The notes under the pieces were generated by a model that saw nothing but the letters and a program-made list of their open reading frames with translations, was not told the DNA's origin and searched no databases. 64,000 bases of DNA from Acidobacteria bacterium Ga0077551 (GTDB taxonomy: Bacteria > Pseudomonadota > Alphaproteobacteria > Caulobacterales > Hyphomonadaceae), in assembly GCA_001464545.1 (NCBI GenBank), contig LNFC01000018.1, forward strand, positions 1-64,000, read 5' to 3'. The translations under genes were made by a program, and so were the position numbers. Shown in pieces: positions 26,246 to 34,922 of the stretch; position 1 is the first letter of the stretch, and every line of letters starts with the position of its first letter.

Positions 26246-27529
26246 ATGGGGCCGTTGAGAATTGGGATTGCAGGGCTGGGCCATGTCGGCGCCGGGCTAA
26301 TCGAGCTGGTGCAGCGCCAGGACCGCCTGCGGCTGCCCGGCCGCGTCGAGATTGCTGGTGTGAGCGCCCGCTCGCAGAGCCGCAACCGCCCGGTCAATAC
26401 CGACAGCTACCCCTGGTTCGATGACGCCGCGACTCTCGCCGAAGACCCCAATGTGGACGTGTTCGTCGAACTCATCGGCGGCTCCGATGGCCCGGCAAAG
26501 TTCGCCGTGGAATCCGCCCTCAAGGCCGGCAAGCACGTCGTCACCGCCAACAAGGCGCTGATCGCCAAGCATGGCATCGCGCTCGCCGCCCTCGCCGCCG
26601 AGAAGCACGTGGACCTCCTGTTTGAAGCCGCCGTCGCGGGCGGCATCCCGGTCGTCCGTGTACTGCGTGACAGCCTCGTCGGCACTGAAGTCAAACGCGT
26701 CTCCGGCATCCTCAACGGCACCTGCAACTTCATCACGAGCACGATGCTCGAGACCGGCCGCGCTTACGAGGAAGTACTCGCCGAAGCGCAGAAGCGCGGC
26801 TATGCCGAGGCCGATCCGACGCTCGACGTCTCTGGCATGGACGCCGCCCACAAGGCCGCCATCCTCTCCGCCATCGCCTTCTCGGCAGACCTCGACTTCT
26901 CAAAGGTCGAAGTGCGCGGCATCGAGGAAATCGGCCTGCTCGACCTGCGCCTCGCAGACCGTCTCGGCTTCCGCATCAAGCTGATCGCCGAAGGCGTGCT
27001 CACCAAGGCCGGCGTCGTCTGCCGTGTCGAGCCGATGGCCCTGCCGCACGCCCACGCGCTGGCCCGCGTCGATGGCTCGCTGAACGCCGTGCGCATCGAA
27101 GGCGATCCACTGGGCGCCGTTGTGCTCACCGGCCCCGGCGCCGGCTCCGGCCCGACCGCCAGCGCCGTGATGGGCGACGTTGCGAAACTTTTCCGCCCCG
27201 CCATCCGCAACGCCTTCGGCCGCGCCGAGCACCATGTCGCGCAGCCCTTCGTCAGCGGTGATGCCTCCGAGATCGCGCCGTTCTTCCTCCGTGTACGTCT
27301 CGCCGACAAGCCGGGCACGCTCGCCGCGCTGACCGAAGCGCTGGCCGAGGAAGGCGTCTCGGTCGACAAGCTGCTGCAGGATTCCGCCGACGAGAGCGGC
27401 GCCAGCCCCGTCGCCGTCGTCACCCACCGCTGCCCCCGCGCGCAGATGCAGGCCGCTGTTAACCGGATTGCGAAACTGTCGGTCTCCGTCGAAGACCCGC
27501 GCCTCATCCGCATCGAAGCGGCAAGCTAA
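26246..27529 (+). CDS. hom: Homoserine dehydrogenase
   Basis: Reduces aspartate semialdehyde to homoserine for threonine, isoleucine and methionine synthesis. Seen: N-terminal nucleotide-binding motif GIAGLGHVGAGL, conserved TANKALIAKHG, the SGILNGTCNFI and EADPTLDVSGMDAAHK catalytic-domain motifs, and a C-terminal ACT domain (about 345-425, FFLRVRLADKPGTLAALTEALAEEGV) that probably gives feedback control by threonine. AGGGG precedes the ATG. glpX follows after 53 bases, the usual alphaproteobacterial hom-glpX order. Confidence 0.96.
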   Translation: MGPLRIGIAGLGHVGAGLIELVQRQDRLRLPGRVEIAGVSARSQSRNRPVNTDSYPWFDDAATLAEDPNVDVFVELIGGSDGPAKFAVESALKAGKHVVTANKALIAKHGIALAALAAEKHVDLLFEAAVAGGIPVVRVLRDSLVGTEVKRVSGILNGTCNFITSTMLETGRAYEEVLAEAQKRGYAEADPTLDVSGMDAAHKAAILSAIAFSADLDFSKVEVRGIEEIGLLDLRLADRLGFRIKLIAEGVLTKAGVVCRVEPMALPHAHALARVDGSLNAVRIEGDPLGAVVLTGPGAGSGPTASAVMGDVAKLFRPAIRNAFGRAEHHVAQPFVSGDASEIAPFFLRVRLADKPGTLAALTEALAEEGVSVDKLLQDSADESGASPVAVVTHRCPRAQMQAAVNRIAKLSVSVEDPRLIRIEAAS

Positions 27530-27582
27530 TTGCTTCGTCCAAGAGTTAACTGTCCCGAATTCCCGTCCGTGGAGAAAAACAT

Positions 27583-28536
27583 ATGAAAAACAACGTTCTG
27601 ACGCCGAGCCTCGCCGATGCGATGGTGCGGGTCACGGAACTCGCCGCGATCTCCGCTTCGAAGGAAGTGGGCCGGGGCGACGAGAAAAAGGCCGATGCCG
27701 CCGCCGTGGACGCGATGCGTTCGGCCTTCAACGAGGTCGAGTTCAGGGGCCGCGTCGTGATCGGCGAAGGCGAGCGGGACGAAGCCCCGATGCTCTATAT
27801 CGGCGAGGAAGTCGGTACCGGGAAGGGCCCCGAGATCGACATCGCGCTTGACCCGCTGGAAGGCACGACGCTGACCGCCAAGGCCATGGCCAACGCGCTC
27901 GCCGTGCTCGCCATCGCCCCGCGCGGCGGCCTGCTCTACGCGCCGGACACCTACATGGACAAGATCGCCATCGGCCCGGGCTTCCCCGAAGGCCTGATCA
28001 GCCTCGACGCCTCGCCCGCCGACAACATCAAGGCGCTCGCCAAGGCTGCCAAGCGCAAGGTCGAAGACATGACCGTCTGCGTGCTCGACCGTCCGCGCCA
28101 CCAGGACATCATCGACTCCCTGCGCTCCGCCGGCGCCCGCATCTCGCTGATCACCGATGGTGACGTCGCCGGCGTGATCGCAACAACCGACGCCGCCACC
28201 GGCATCGACATGTATGTCGGCCAGGGCGGCGCGCCGGAAGGTGTGCTCGCCGCCGCCGCGTTGAAGTGCGTAGGCGGACAGATGTTCGGCCGCCTCGTCT
28301 TCCGCAACGATGACGAGAAGAAGCGCGCCGCCCGCACCGGCATCACCGATTTCGGCAAGACCTATTCGCTGAACGAACTCGCCTCCGGCGACACCGTCTT
28401 CTGCGCCACCGGCGTCACCAACGGCACCATGCTGAACGGCGTCCACCACAAGGACGGCCGCGTGCACACGCACACGCTGGTAATGACGTCCACGGACGGA
28501 ATGGTCCGCTACGTGCGCAGCTCGCGGAAAGTCTGA
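27583..28536 (+). CDS. glpX: Fructose-1,6-bisphosphatase, class II
   Basis: Gluconeogenic phosphatase. Seen: 317 residues of the GlpX family, with the metal-binding ELAAISASKEVGRGDEKKAD region, GEGERDEAPMLYIGEEVG, and the DPLEGTTLTA motif of lithium-sensitive phosphatases. A GGAG site precedes the ATG. It follows hom and ends at a hairpin shared with the convergent GNAT gene. With KDPG aldolase at 41235, it shows that sugar-acid and gluconeogenic metabolism are present. Confidence 0.95.
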   Translation: MKNNVLTPSLADAMVRVTELAAISASKEVGRGDEKKADAAAVDAMRSAFNEVEFRGRVVIGEGERDEAPMLYIGEEVGTGKGPEIDIALDPLEGTTLTAKAMANALAVLAIAPRGGLLYAPDTYMDKIAIGPGFPEGLISLDASPADNIKALAKAAKRKVEDMTVCVLDRPRHQDIIDSLRSAGARISLITDGDVAGVIATTDAATGIDMYVGQGGAPEGVLAAAALKCVGGQMFGRLVFRNDDEKKRAARTGITDFGKTYSLNELASGDTVFCATGVTNGTMLNGVHHKDGRVHTHTLVMTSTDGMVRYVRSSRKV

Positions 28537-28543
28537 TCTGAAC

Positions 28544-28563
28544 CCCTCTCCCACAGGAGAGGG
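28544..28563. terminator. Hairpin between convergent glpX and GNAT genes
   Basis: CCCTCTCC-CACA-GGAGAGGG, a perfect 8-base stem with a 4-base loop, filling the 28-base gap between two convergent stop codons. It is a probable bidirectional terminator and belongs to the same CCTCTCC family as the palindrome at 26103. Confidence 0.65.
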
Positions 28564-28564
28564 C

Positions 28565-29086
28565 CTACAGCGCTTTCGCCATCACGATATCGTCGAACAG
28601 CTTGGTGCCGACCTGAAACTGGCGCGTCCCGGCAAGGGTAAAGCCGTGCCGCTTGTAGAAGGCGACGGCGCGGTGGTTGTCCTGGTAGGTGCCGAGCAGC
28701 AGGCGCGGGGCGCCGCGTGCACGAGCTTCGTCAATGGACGCCAGCATCAACGCCTGCCCAATCCCGGCGCCGTGAAACCGCGAGAAGGCGTAGATCCGCT
28801 TCAGTTCCACATCGCCATCCTGCAGCGTGATAGGCAGGTCCGGCGTGCAGTTCACGGCATAGCCGACCGGCGCGCCGGTCGCGGTGAATTCGGCGATCCA
28901 GACAGCGGCGGAAGTATCCGCCAGATAAGCGGCATACACCGCGCGCGAATGCTGGCGCGTGCAATGCGCGATTATGTCCGGGCCGTCGATGATCTCGGTA
29001 TAGGACTCAAGGAACGTGGCCGCGCCGATATGGCTGAGGGCTTCGGCGTCGCTGCCCCCGGCGCGGCGGATGCGGAACTCAGACAT
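28565..29086 (-). CDS. GNAT family N-acetyltransferase
   Basis: Acetyl-CoA-dependent acyltransferase of 173 residues. Seen: the start MSEFRIRRAGGSDAEALSHIGAATFLESY, the acetyl-CoA loop RFHGAGIGQALMLASIDEARARG (R/Q-x-x-G-x-G/A pattern), and the C-terminal NHRAVAFYKRHGFTLAGTRQF. It is of the general RimI/YhbS-like type with unknown acceptor. Its start at 29086 overlaps the end of the NadR-like kinase gene by 8 bases, so it is the third gene of the pnuC operon. Whether it acts in NAD metabolism is unknown. Confidence 0.9.
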   Translation of the reverse strand: MSEFRIRRAGGSDAEALSHIGAATFLESYTEIIDGPDIIAHCTRQHSRAVYAAYLADTSAAVWIAEFTATGAPVGYAVNCTPDLPITLQDGDVELKRIYAFSRFHGAGIGQALMLASIDEARARGAPRLLLGTYQDNHRAVAFYKRHGFTLAGTRQFQVGTKLFDDIVMAKAL

Positions 29087-29654
29087 GCGCAGCTGCGCGG
29101 CGCGCGAGCAGCGCGTCGATGGCCGCAATGGCCTGCGCGAGCCGCGAGTCATAGGCCCCGGTGATCATCACGTAGGGCGTGCCGTTCGCGCGGATCAGCT
29201 CGAGGAAACGGGCGTGCATCCACTCGCGGATCTTCTCGCCGTCGCGCACGCCGTCCTGAACGAAGGGAACGTCCGGCGACGGAATGAGGTAGAGGTCAAC
29301 GATATCCCGCGCGCCGATGGCATCCACCTCCGGGTGGCGTGTGCCGGCATAGCGCTCGAACCAGGTGGCGGTGGCAAACGCATTGGTGTCGCAGATCAGC
29401 ACGCGGTTCGCGCGGGTGGCCGCTTCGTTTTCCCGGCTTTGCTGCACTTCGGCGATGTGGACAAATTCATCATCCGTCCAGGCCGGAATTTCTCCGGGCA
29501 CGTCCTGTTCGGCAATCTTCCTTTCCCAATGCTCGCGGCCATACTCGGCCACCCAGACGGTGGCGTAATGCGCGGCGAGCTGCTCGCACAGCGTCGTCTT
29601 GCCCACGGACTCGGCGCCGATCAGGATTATTCGGAGGATTGTGCGATCGGCCAT
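29079..29654 (-). CDS. NadR-like nicotinamide riboside kinase (AAA_28 ATPase)
   Basis: Predicted cytosolic kinase that phosphorylates nicotinamide riboside to NMN. Seen: a P-loop GAESVGKTTL at the N-terminus, the conserved WVAEYGREHWE and ICDTNAFATATWFERY segments of the NadR C-terminal kinase domain, and no NMN-adenylyltransferase or HTH domain, so this is the kinase half alone. Candidate starts are 29654 (MADRTILR), 29675 and 29702. All overlap the 3' end of pnuC, so translation is coupled. The pairing with PnuC supports substrate trapping by phosphorylation after uptake. Confidence 0.88.
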   Translation of the reverse strand: MADRTILRIILIGAESVGKTTLCEQLAAHYATVWVAEYGREHWERKIAEQDVPGEIPAWTDDEFVHIAEVQQSRENEAATRANRVLICDTNAFATATWFERYAGTRHPEVDAIGARDIVDLYLIPSPDVPFVQDGVRDGEKIREWMHARFLELIRANGTPYVMITGAYDSRLAQAIAAIDALLARRAAAHV

Positions 29655-30322
29655 GTCTTCACTGATTTCCGCCATGCCAGCAGCCCCATCACCGCCATGC
29701 ACAGGAATACGCCATAAAGCAGTGCGGTAAGGTTAAGGCCGCGAGAAATATAGAGGGGAACATAGATCACGTCGGCGAGTATCCACAGGTGCCAGCATTC
29801 AAGCTTCTTGCGGCTCTGCAACCATTGCGCCGAAAGGCTGATGGACGTCGTCAGCGCGTCCCAGAATTTCGCCGCGCCACCGAGCTTGCCGAGCAGCCAC
29901 CAGAGGAAGGCGGTGGCGGCCGCGATGAACACCGCGATGAAGGCCAGCTCCCGCTTCGACGTGCGCCGCACCTGCAGCTCGGTGCGGTTCTCGCCGCCGA
30001 ACAGCCAGAGATACCAGCCGATCAGGTTGAGGGCGAAATACACGACCTGCAGGCCCGAGTCCGCATACAGACGGTATTCGTAGAAGATCCACGCATAGGC
30101 GGCCACGTTGAGCAGTCCGAGCGGGAAGTTCCAGATGCTCTGGCGCACGACCAGCCAGACGCAGATCACGCCGGTCACAAAGGCGCCCGCTTCCAGCGCT
30201 CCCGCGGCCCCAGTGGCCCAGGCGGCATACGCAATGCCGGTGGTGGCGAGCAGCAACAGGCCAGGCACGCCCAGTTCGGCGAAGCGGTTTCCGGATGTGC
30301 GGGAAGGTTCGGTCTGCGTCAT
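29627..30322 (-). CDS. pnuC: Nicotinamide riboside transporter PnuC
   Basis: Inner-membrane facilitator for nicotinamide riboside, with about seven to eight membrane helices over 231 residues. Seen: the family motifs WNFPLGLLNVAAY, IGWYLWLF, and AQWLQSRKKLECWHLWILADVIYVPLY. PnuC relatives can instead carry thiamine (PnuT); the overlapping NadR-type kinase gene argues for nicotinamide riboside. First gene of the leftward pnuC-kinase-GNAT unit. Confidence 0.9.
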   Translation of the reverse strand: MTQTEPSRTSGNRFAELGVPGLLLLATTGIAYAAWATGAAGALEAGAFVTGVICVWLVVRQSIWNFPLGLLNVAAYAWIFYEYRLYADSGLQVVYFALNLIGWYLWLFGGENRTELQVRRTSKRELAFIAVFIAAATAFLWWLLGKLGGAAKFWDALTTSISLSAQWLQSRKKLECWHLWILADVIYVPLYISRGLNLTALLYGVFLCMAVMGLLAWRKSVKTWPIAQSSE

Positions 30323-30383
30323 CCGGTTGTCAGTTTGAGGGGCGGAAGGGGCCGGCCGCTCCGGCCAGCCCCGTCCGTCCGCC

Positions 30384-31601
30384 TCAGGCCTTGCCCATCG
30401 CGTCTTCGAAGTTCTGCGCCACCTTCTCGATGAAGCCTTCCGTGGTCAGATAATTCTGCTCCGGGCCGACGAGGAGGGCGAGGTCCTTCGTCATGAAGCC
30501 GGCTTCCACCGTCTTGACGATGGTCTCTTCCAGTGTGCGCGCAAACTTGCGCACCTCGGGCGTGCCGTCCATCCGGCCGCGGTGGTCGAGACCCTGCGTC
30601 CAGGCATAAATCGAGGCGATGGAGTTGGTCGAGGTCGCCTCGCCCTTCTGCCAGTTGCGATAGTGGCGCGTCACGGTGCCGTGCGCGGCTTCGGCTTCCA
30701 CCGTGTTGCCATCCGGCGAGAGCAGCACGGAAGTCATCAGGCCGAGCGAGCCATAGCCCTGCGCCACGGTGTCGGATTGCACGTCGCCGTCATAGTTCTT
30801 GCACGCCCAGACATAGCCGCCGGACCATTTCATGCACGCCGCCACCATGTCGTCGATAAGGCGGTGCTCGTAGGTGCCCTTGAAGGCCGCGAACTTGTCC
30901 TTGAACTCGGTGTCGAACACTTCCTGGAAGATGTCCTTGAAGCGGCCGTCATAGGCTTTGAGGATCGTGTTCTTGGTGGAGAGGTAGACCGGCCACTGGC
31001 GCTGCACGCCGTAGGTGAATGTCGCGCGCGCAAAGTCGCGGATCGACTCGTCGAGGTTGTACATGCCCATCGCGATGCCGGCGGAGGGGAAGTCGAACAC
31101 TTCCTTCTCGATCACCTTGCCGTCCTTGCCTTCGAATTTCATCGTCAGCTTGCCGGCGCCGGGCACCACGAAATCGGTTGCCTTGTACTGGTCGCCGAAC
31201 GCATGGCGGCCGATCACGACCGGCTTGGTCCAGCCGGGCACGAGGCGCGGGATATTGGAAATCACGATCGGCTCGCGGAACACCACGCCGCCGAGGATGT
31301 TGCGGATCGTGCCGTTGGGGCTCTTCCACATCTTCTTGAGGCCGAATTCCTCGACCCGCTGCTCGTCCGGGGTGATCGTCGCGCACTTCACGGCGACGCC
31401 GTATTTCTTCGTCGCCTCGGCCGAATCGATGGTCACCTGGTCATCGGTGGCGTCGCGGTGCTGGATCGAAAGGTCGTAATATTTCAGGTCGATATCGAGA
31501 TAGGGGTGGATCAGCTTGTCCTTGATGACCTGCCAGATGATCCGGGTCATTTCGTCCCCGTCCATCTCCACAACCGGGTTTTTGACCTTGATCTTCGACA
31601 T
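30384..31601 (-). CDS. icd: Isocitrate dehydrogenase, NADP-dependent (dimeric eukaryote-like type)
   Basis: TCA-cycle oxidative decarboxylation of isocitrate to 2-oxoglutarate with NADP. Seen: 405 residues starting [18 protein letters not shown], substrate-binding [18 protein letters not shown], the metal-binding [28 protein letters not shown], and the coenzyme segment [12 protein letters not shown]. This is the class II form found in many alphaproteobacteria and in mitochondria, not the E. coli type. It is divergent from trmJ across 77 bases. Confidence 0.96.
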   Translation of the reverse strand: MSKIKVKNPVVEMDGDEMTRIIWQVIKDKLIHPYLDIDLKYYDLSIQHRDATDDQVTIDSAEATKKYGVAVKCATITPDEQRVEEFGLKKMWKSPNGTIRNILGGVVFREPIVISNIPRLVPGWTKPVVIGRHAFGDQYKATDFVVPGAGKLTMKFEGKDGKVIEKEVFDFPSAGIAMGMYNLDESIRDFARATFTYGVQRQWPVYLSTKNTILKAYDGRFKDIFQEVFDTEFKDKFAAFKGTYEHRLIDDMVAACMKWSGGYVWACKNYDGDVQSDTVAQGYGSLGLMTSVLLSPDGNTVEAEAAHGTVTRHYRNWQKGEATSTNSIASIYAWTQGLDHRGRMDGTPEVRKFARTLEETIVKTVEAGFMTKDLALLVGPEQNYLTTEGFIEKVAQNFEDAMGKA

Positions 31602-31678
31602 GTTTTCGAATCCTTGCGCTATAACGGTGTAGCGCGCGCTATAGCAGACGCAGGCCCCCCGTCAAAACCGGATAGAAC

Positions 31679-32431
31679 ATGGCAGACCTGCACTCGCCCG
31701 CCATCCTCCTGCACACGCCCCAGCTGGGTGAAAACATCGGCGCTGCCGCGCGCGTCATGCTGAACTTCGGCCTCACTGACCTGCGCCTGATCGCCCCGCG
31801 CGATGGCTGGCCGAACCCCGCCGCCGAAGCCATGTCCGCCGGCGCGCTGGAGCAGGGCGTCACCGCCCGAGTGTTCGATTCGCTGGAAGCCGCCATGGCG
31901 GGCCTCACCTTCGCCGTCGCCACCACCGCCCGCCCGCGCGGCATCGAAAAACCGGTGCTGGATACGCCCCAGGCCGTCTCTGTCCTCGCGGCCCATCCCG
32001 GCCAGGCCGGCGTCCTCTTCGGCGGCGAGAAGTCCGGCTTGCCGAACGAGGCCGTCGCCCTCTGCGACGTAATCCTCACCTATCCGGTCAATCCCGGCTT
32101 TGCCTCGCTGAACCTCGCCCAGGCGGTCGGCATCTTGTGCCACCAGTGGGGCGCCGGCGCCGGTCTCGGCGGCCGCTTCGAAGGCAAGAACGAAGGCGTC
32201 GGCGCCCCGGCCTCCCGCGAGGAGGTCATCGGCATGTTCGAACACTTCGAAGCCGAGCTCGACCGCGCCGGCTATTTCTACCCGCCCGAAAAAACTCCCG
32301 TGATCACCAATAATCTCCGCAATGCCTTGATCCGCGCTCAATGGACCGAGCAGGAAGTCCGCACCTTCCGCGGCGCCATCAAGGCTCTCACGCTTGGAAG
32401 AGGGAAGGCCCGCGTGAAGCGCGAGGATTGA
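31679..32431 (+). CDS. trmJ: tRNA (cytidine/uridine-2'-O-)-methyltransferase TrmJ
   Basis: SPOUT-family methyltransferase that 2'-O-methylates position 32 of tRNAs. Seen: ILLHTPQLGENIGAAARVMLNFGLTDLRLIAP at the N-terminus, the trefoil-knot SAM site with VLFGGEKSGLPNEAV and YPVNPGFASLNLAQAV, and the C-terminal helical tail with NNLRNALIRAQWTEQEVRTFRG that marks TrmJ rather than TrmL. The length of 250 residues fits. Divergent from icd. Confidence 0.92.
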   Translation: MADLHSPAILLHTPQLGENIGAAARVMLNFGLTDLRLIAPRDGWPNPAAEAMSAGALEQGVTARVFDSLEAAMAGLTFAVATTARPRGIEKPVLDTPQAVSVLAAHPGQAGVLFGGEKSGLPNEAVALCDVILTYPVNPGFASLNLAQAVGILCHQWGAGAGLGGRFEGKNEGVGAPASREEVIGMFEHFEAELDRAGYFYPPEKTPVITNNLRNALIRAQWTEQEVRTFRGAIKALTLGRGKARVKRED

Positions 32432-32569
32432 GGGGGGCAGGCGGTCTCTCCAGCCGTGACGCCGGACAGCGGCTGAAAAATCGTCGCGCGCCGGCCTGTA
32501 CTCCAAGGGCTTTCATTCGTCCGGGAAAGGCGCAGTGTGGCACCGCACGACCTGCGGAGCCGACCGGCC

Positions 32570-32950
32570 ATGTTGTTCAAGATGATCCTCGATAGTGCAA
32601 AGGATGAGGAACGCGCGATTGCCCGCGGGTTCCTGAAGCATATCGTGGCCGGGATAGCGGCCGGACTTGCATTCGGCGGCCTCGTTCTGGTTTGCCTATT
32701 CATTGTCTTCGCCAAACTCGAGTTGCAGGTGCCCCTGATCTTCCTCGTCGCGGCCCTGCTGCAATTCGGCCCGATTGGCGGATTGATAGGGGCAGCCATC
32801 CACCTGTCACGGATTTCGGAGCGCACTTCGCCCGCCAGCGATGATGAGGAAGACGACGGTCCCGGCGGCGGCACGAAGTCTCCCGTGGTGTTTGCGCCGG
32901 ACCCGTCGAAACGCGCGCCCCAGTTTTCCGCAGCGCCTTCACCCGGCTGA
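32570..32950 (+). CDS. Hypothetical two-helix membrane protein
   Basis: Not recognised. Seen: 126 residues with two adjacent hydrophobic helices (about 25-50 and 54-80, IVAGIAAGLAFGGLVLVCLFIVF and LIFLVAALLQFGPIGGLIGAAI), then an acidic run DDEEDDGPGGG and a proline-rich tail. The ATG at 32570 has GGAG 10 bases upstream; a GTG at 32537 is also possible. It lies between trmJ and the SLC13 permease in the same direction. Confidence 0.6.
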   Translation: MLFKMILDSAKDEERAIARGFLKHIVAGIAAGLAFGGLVLVCLFIVFAKLELQVPLIFLVAALLQFGPIGGLIGAAIHLSRISERTSPASDDEEDDGPGGGTKSPVVFAPDPSKRAPQFSAAPSPG

Positions 32951-33105
32951 TGCATCCAAGCCGCGCGGTCAGATAGGGGCCGCGGCCGGGGGTATGCACT
33001 CTTCCGCAGAAACCCACGGAACCAAGGCGCGCGCTCCGAATTGGTAATGACGGGGCCAAGCCACCAATCCTCCCAACCCTGCAGCGCCGCCGCTGAGCCG
33101 AAGGA

Positions 33106-34902
33106 ATGCAAGCCATGCTGGACGGTCTCGCAAACTGGATGGCCGCCAATGACGCGGTCATCGCGCTCGTCATCCTGTTCGCCATGGTCGTCTCCTTCGC
33201 GCTGGAACGCGTGCCCCCGGTCACAACGGCCGTCGTCGCCGCCGCCGCCTGCTTCGCCTTCGGCCTCATCCCCCAGGAAGAGGCACTACTGCCCTTTTCC
33301 AACTCCGCGCCGATCTCGATCGCCGCCCTGTTCATGCTCACCGCCGCCCTGCAGCGCACCGGTGTGCTCGACCGGATGGCGCAGATGGTGATCAGCGCGG
33401 CGGCCAGCGGCAGCTGGGTCTCGCTCGTCCTGATGACGCTCATGGTCCTCCTCGCCTCGGCCTTCATCAACAACACGGCGGTGGTCCTCGTGCTTATCCC
33501 GGTCGTCATCGCGCTCAGCGAAACGCTGAAGATCTCCAAGCGCCGGATGCTCATTCCGCTCTCCTACCTCTCGATCATGGGCGGCACGCTGACCCTGATC
33601 GGCACGTCGACCAACCTGATCGTCGCCGGCGTCGCGACGCGCGCAGGTCTTGAGCCGTTCACGATCTTCGAGATCTCCGGCGTCGGCCTCTCGGTCGTCA
33701 CCGCCGGGATCCCGATCCTGATGCTGCTCGGCTATTTCCTGCTGCCCAAGGGCGGCGATCCGGACCGCAAGGCGGACAAGCCGCTCCTCTTCCTCACAGA
33801 CCTGTCGCTCCCCGCCGCCGCAGAAGCCGGCGTCGCCCTCCCGCGCAGCGCTGCGGTGGTCCGCCACACGCGCACGGGCAAGCCCGAGACACCTGAAACC
33901 GCGCCGCCCGAAAGAAAGGACGCCGCCGAAGTCATCGGACCGGGCGAGCGCCTGTCCGTCCGCCTGACCCTGCCGGAACTGCTGACGATCATCGAGCAGG
34001 ACAAGTTCGCCTCCGGCATCGCCCGCCGCTCCCCGGGCGAGGGCGAAGAAACCATCCGTGTACAGGCCATCCTCTCCCCGAATGATCCCAACATCGGTCG
34101 CCGCGCCGACCAGCTCAGCTATCTCTCCGCCCGCCCGGTCCGGCTGCGCGGCGTCGCGCGCTACGGCAACCAGCCCGGCCCGGAACTCGCCTCCACCCGC
34201 CTGCGCACCGGCGACCACCTGCTACTCGAAGGCGCCGAGCGCGCCATCGATGCGCTCGCCGCCACCTCGCCGCTGATCATCACGCGCGACCTGCCCGAGA
34301 AGCCCTTCCGGCGCGAAAGTGCCGGCTTCGCCATCGCGATCATCGCCGCCGTCATCGCGGCCGCCGCCACAGGCCTCGTCTCACTCCCCGTCGCCGGCAT
34401 CATCGGCCTCGGCGCGATGCTCGTGCTCGGCTGCCTCACCATGGAAGACGCCTGGCGCGCGCTCGACCCCAGCGTGCTGGGGCTCATCGTCGCCATGCTG
34501 ATCGTCGGCTCGGCCCTGCAGACCACCGGCGCGGTGGACCTGATCGTCAATACAGCCGTGCCCTTCTTCATGCAGCTGTCACCCTTCTGGGCCCTCGTCG
34601 CGATCTACGCGCTGACCTCTCTGCTCACCGAGATCGTCACCAACGCCGCCGTCGCCGTCGTCGTCACGCCGATCGTCATCTCCCTCGCTGCCCTGATCGG
34701 CATCGACCCGCGTGCCCTCGTCGTCGCCGTCATGTTCGGCGCCAGCGCGAGCTTCGCTTCGCCCGTCGGCTACCAGACCAACACGCTGGTCTACGCCGCC
34801 GGCAACTACCGCTTCTCCGACTTCCTGAAGATCGGTGTACCGATGAACATCATCATCGGCCTGATCAGCTGCATGGCGATCTCGTACTTCTACGGCGTGT
34901 AG
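33106..34902 (+). CDS. SLC13/DASS family permease with central RCK_C domains
   Basis: Inner-membrane sodium-coupled anion transporter of the SLC13 (citrate/dicarboxylate/sulfate) family. Seen: 598 residues, with N-terminal membrane helices to about 215 and the conserved SAFINNTAVVLVLIPVV and GTSTNLIV motifs. A soluble middle region (about 220-400) carries a TrkA-C/RCK_C-like domain with RTGDHLLLEGAERAI. A second membrane half follows, with TEIVTNAAVAVVVTPIV and SFASPVGYQTNTLVY. Proteins with this central domain often transport sulfate or other small anions; the substrate here is not fixed. Met at 33115 is an alternative start. Confidence 0.9.
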   Translation: MQAMLDGLANWMAANDAVIALVILFAMVVSFALERVPPVTTAVVAAAACFAFGLIPQEEALLPFSNSAPISIAALFMLTAALQRTGVLDRMAQMVISAAASGSWVSLVLMTLMVLLASAFINNTAVVLVLIPVVIALSETLKISKRRMLIPLSYLSIMGGTLTLIGTSTNLIVAGVATRAGLEPFTIFEISGVGLSVVTAGIPILMLLGYFLLPKGGDPDRKADKPLLFLTDLSLPAAAEAGVALPRSAAVVRHTRTGKPETPETAPPERKDAAEVIGPGERLSVRLTLPELLTIIEQDKFASGIARRSPGEGEETIRVQAILSPNDPNIGRRADQLSYLSARPVRLRGVARYGNQPGPELASTRLRTGDHLLLEGAERAIDALAATSPLIITRDLPEKPFRRESAGFAIAIIAAVIAAAATGLVSLPVAGIIGLGAMLVLGCLTMEDAWRALDPSVLGLIVAMLIVGSALQTTGAVDLIVNTAVPFFMQLSPFWALVAIYALTSLLTEIVTNAAVAVVVTPIVISLAALIGIDPRALVVAVMFGASASFASPVGYQTNTLVYAAGNYRFSDFLKIGVPMNIIIGLISCMAISYFYGV

Positions 34903-34922
34903 CAGGTTGGCGCCCGGGGCCC

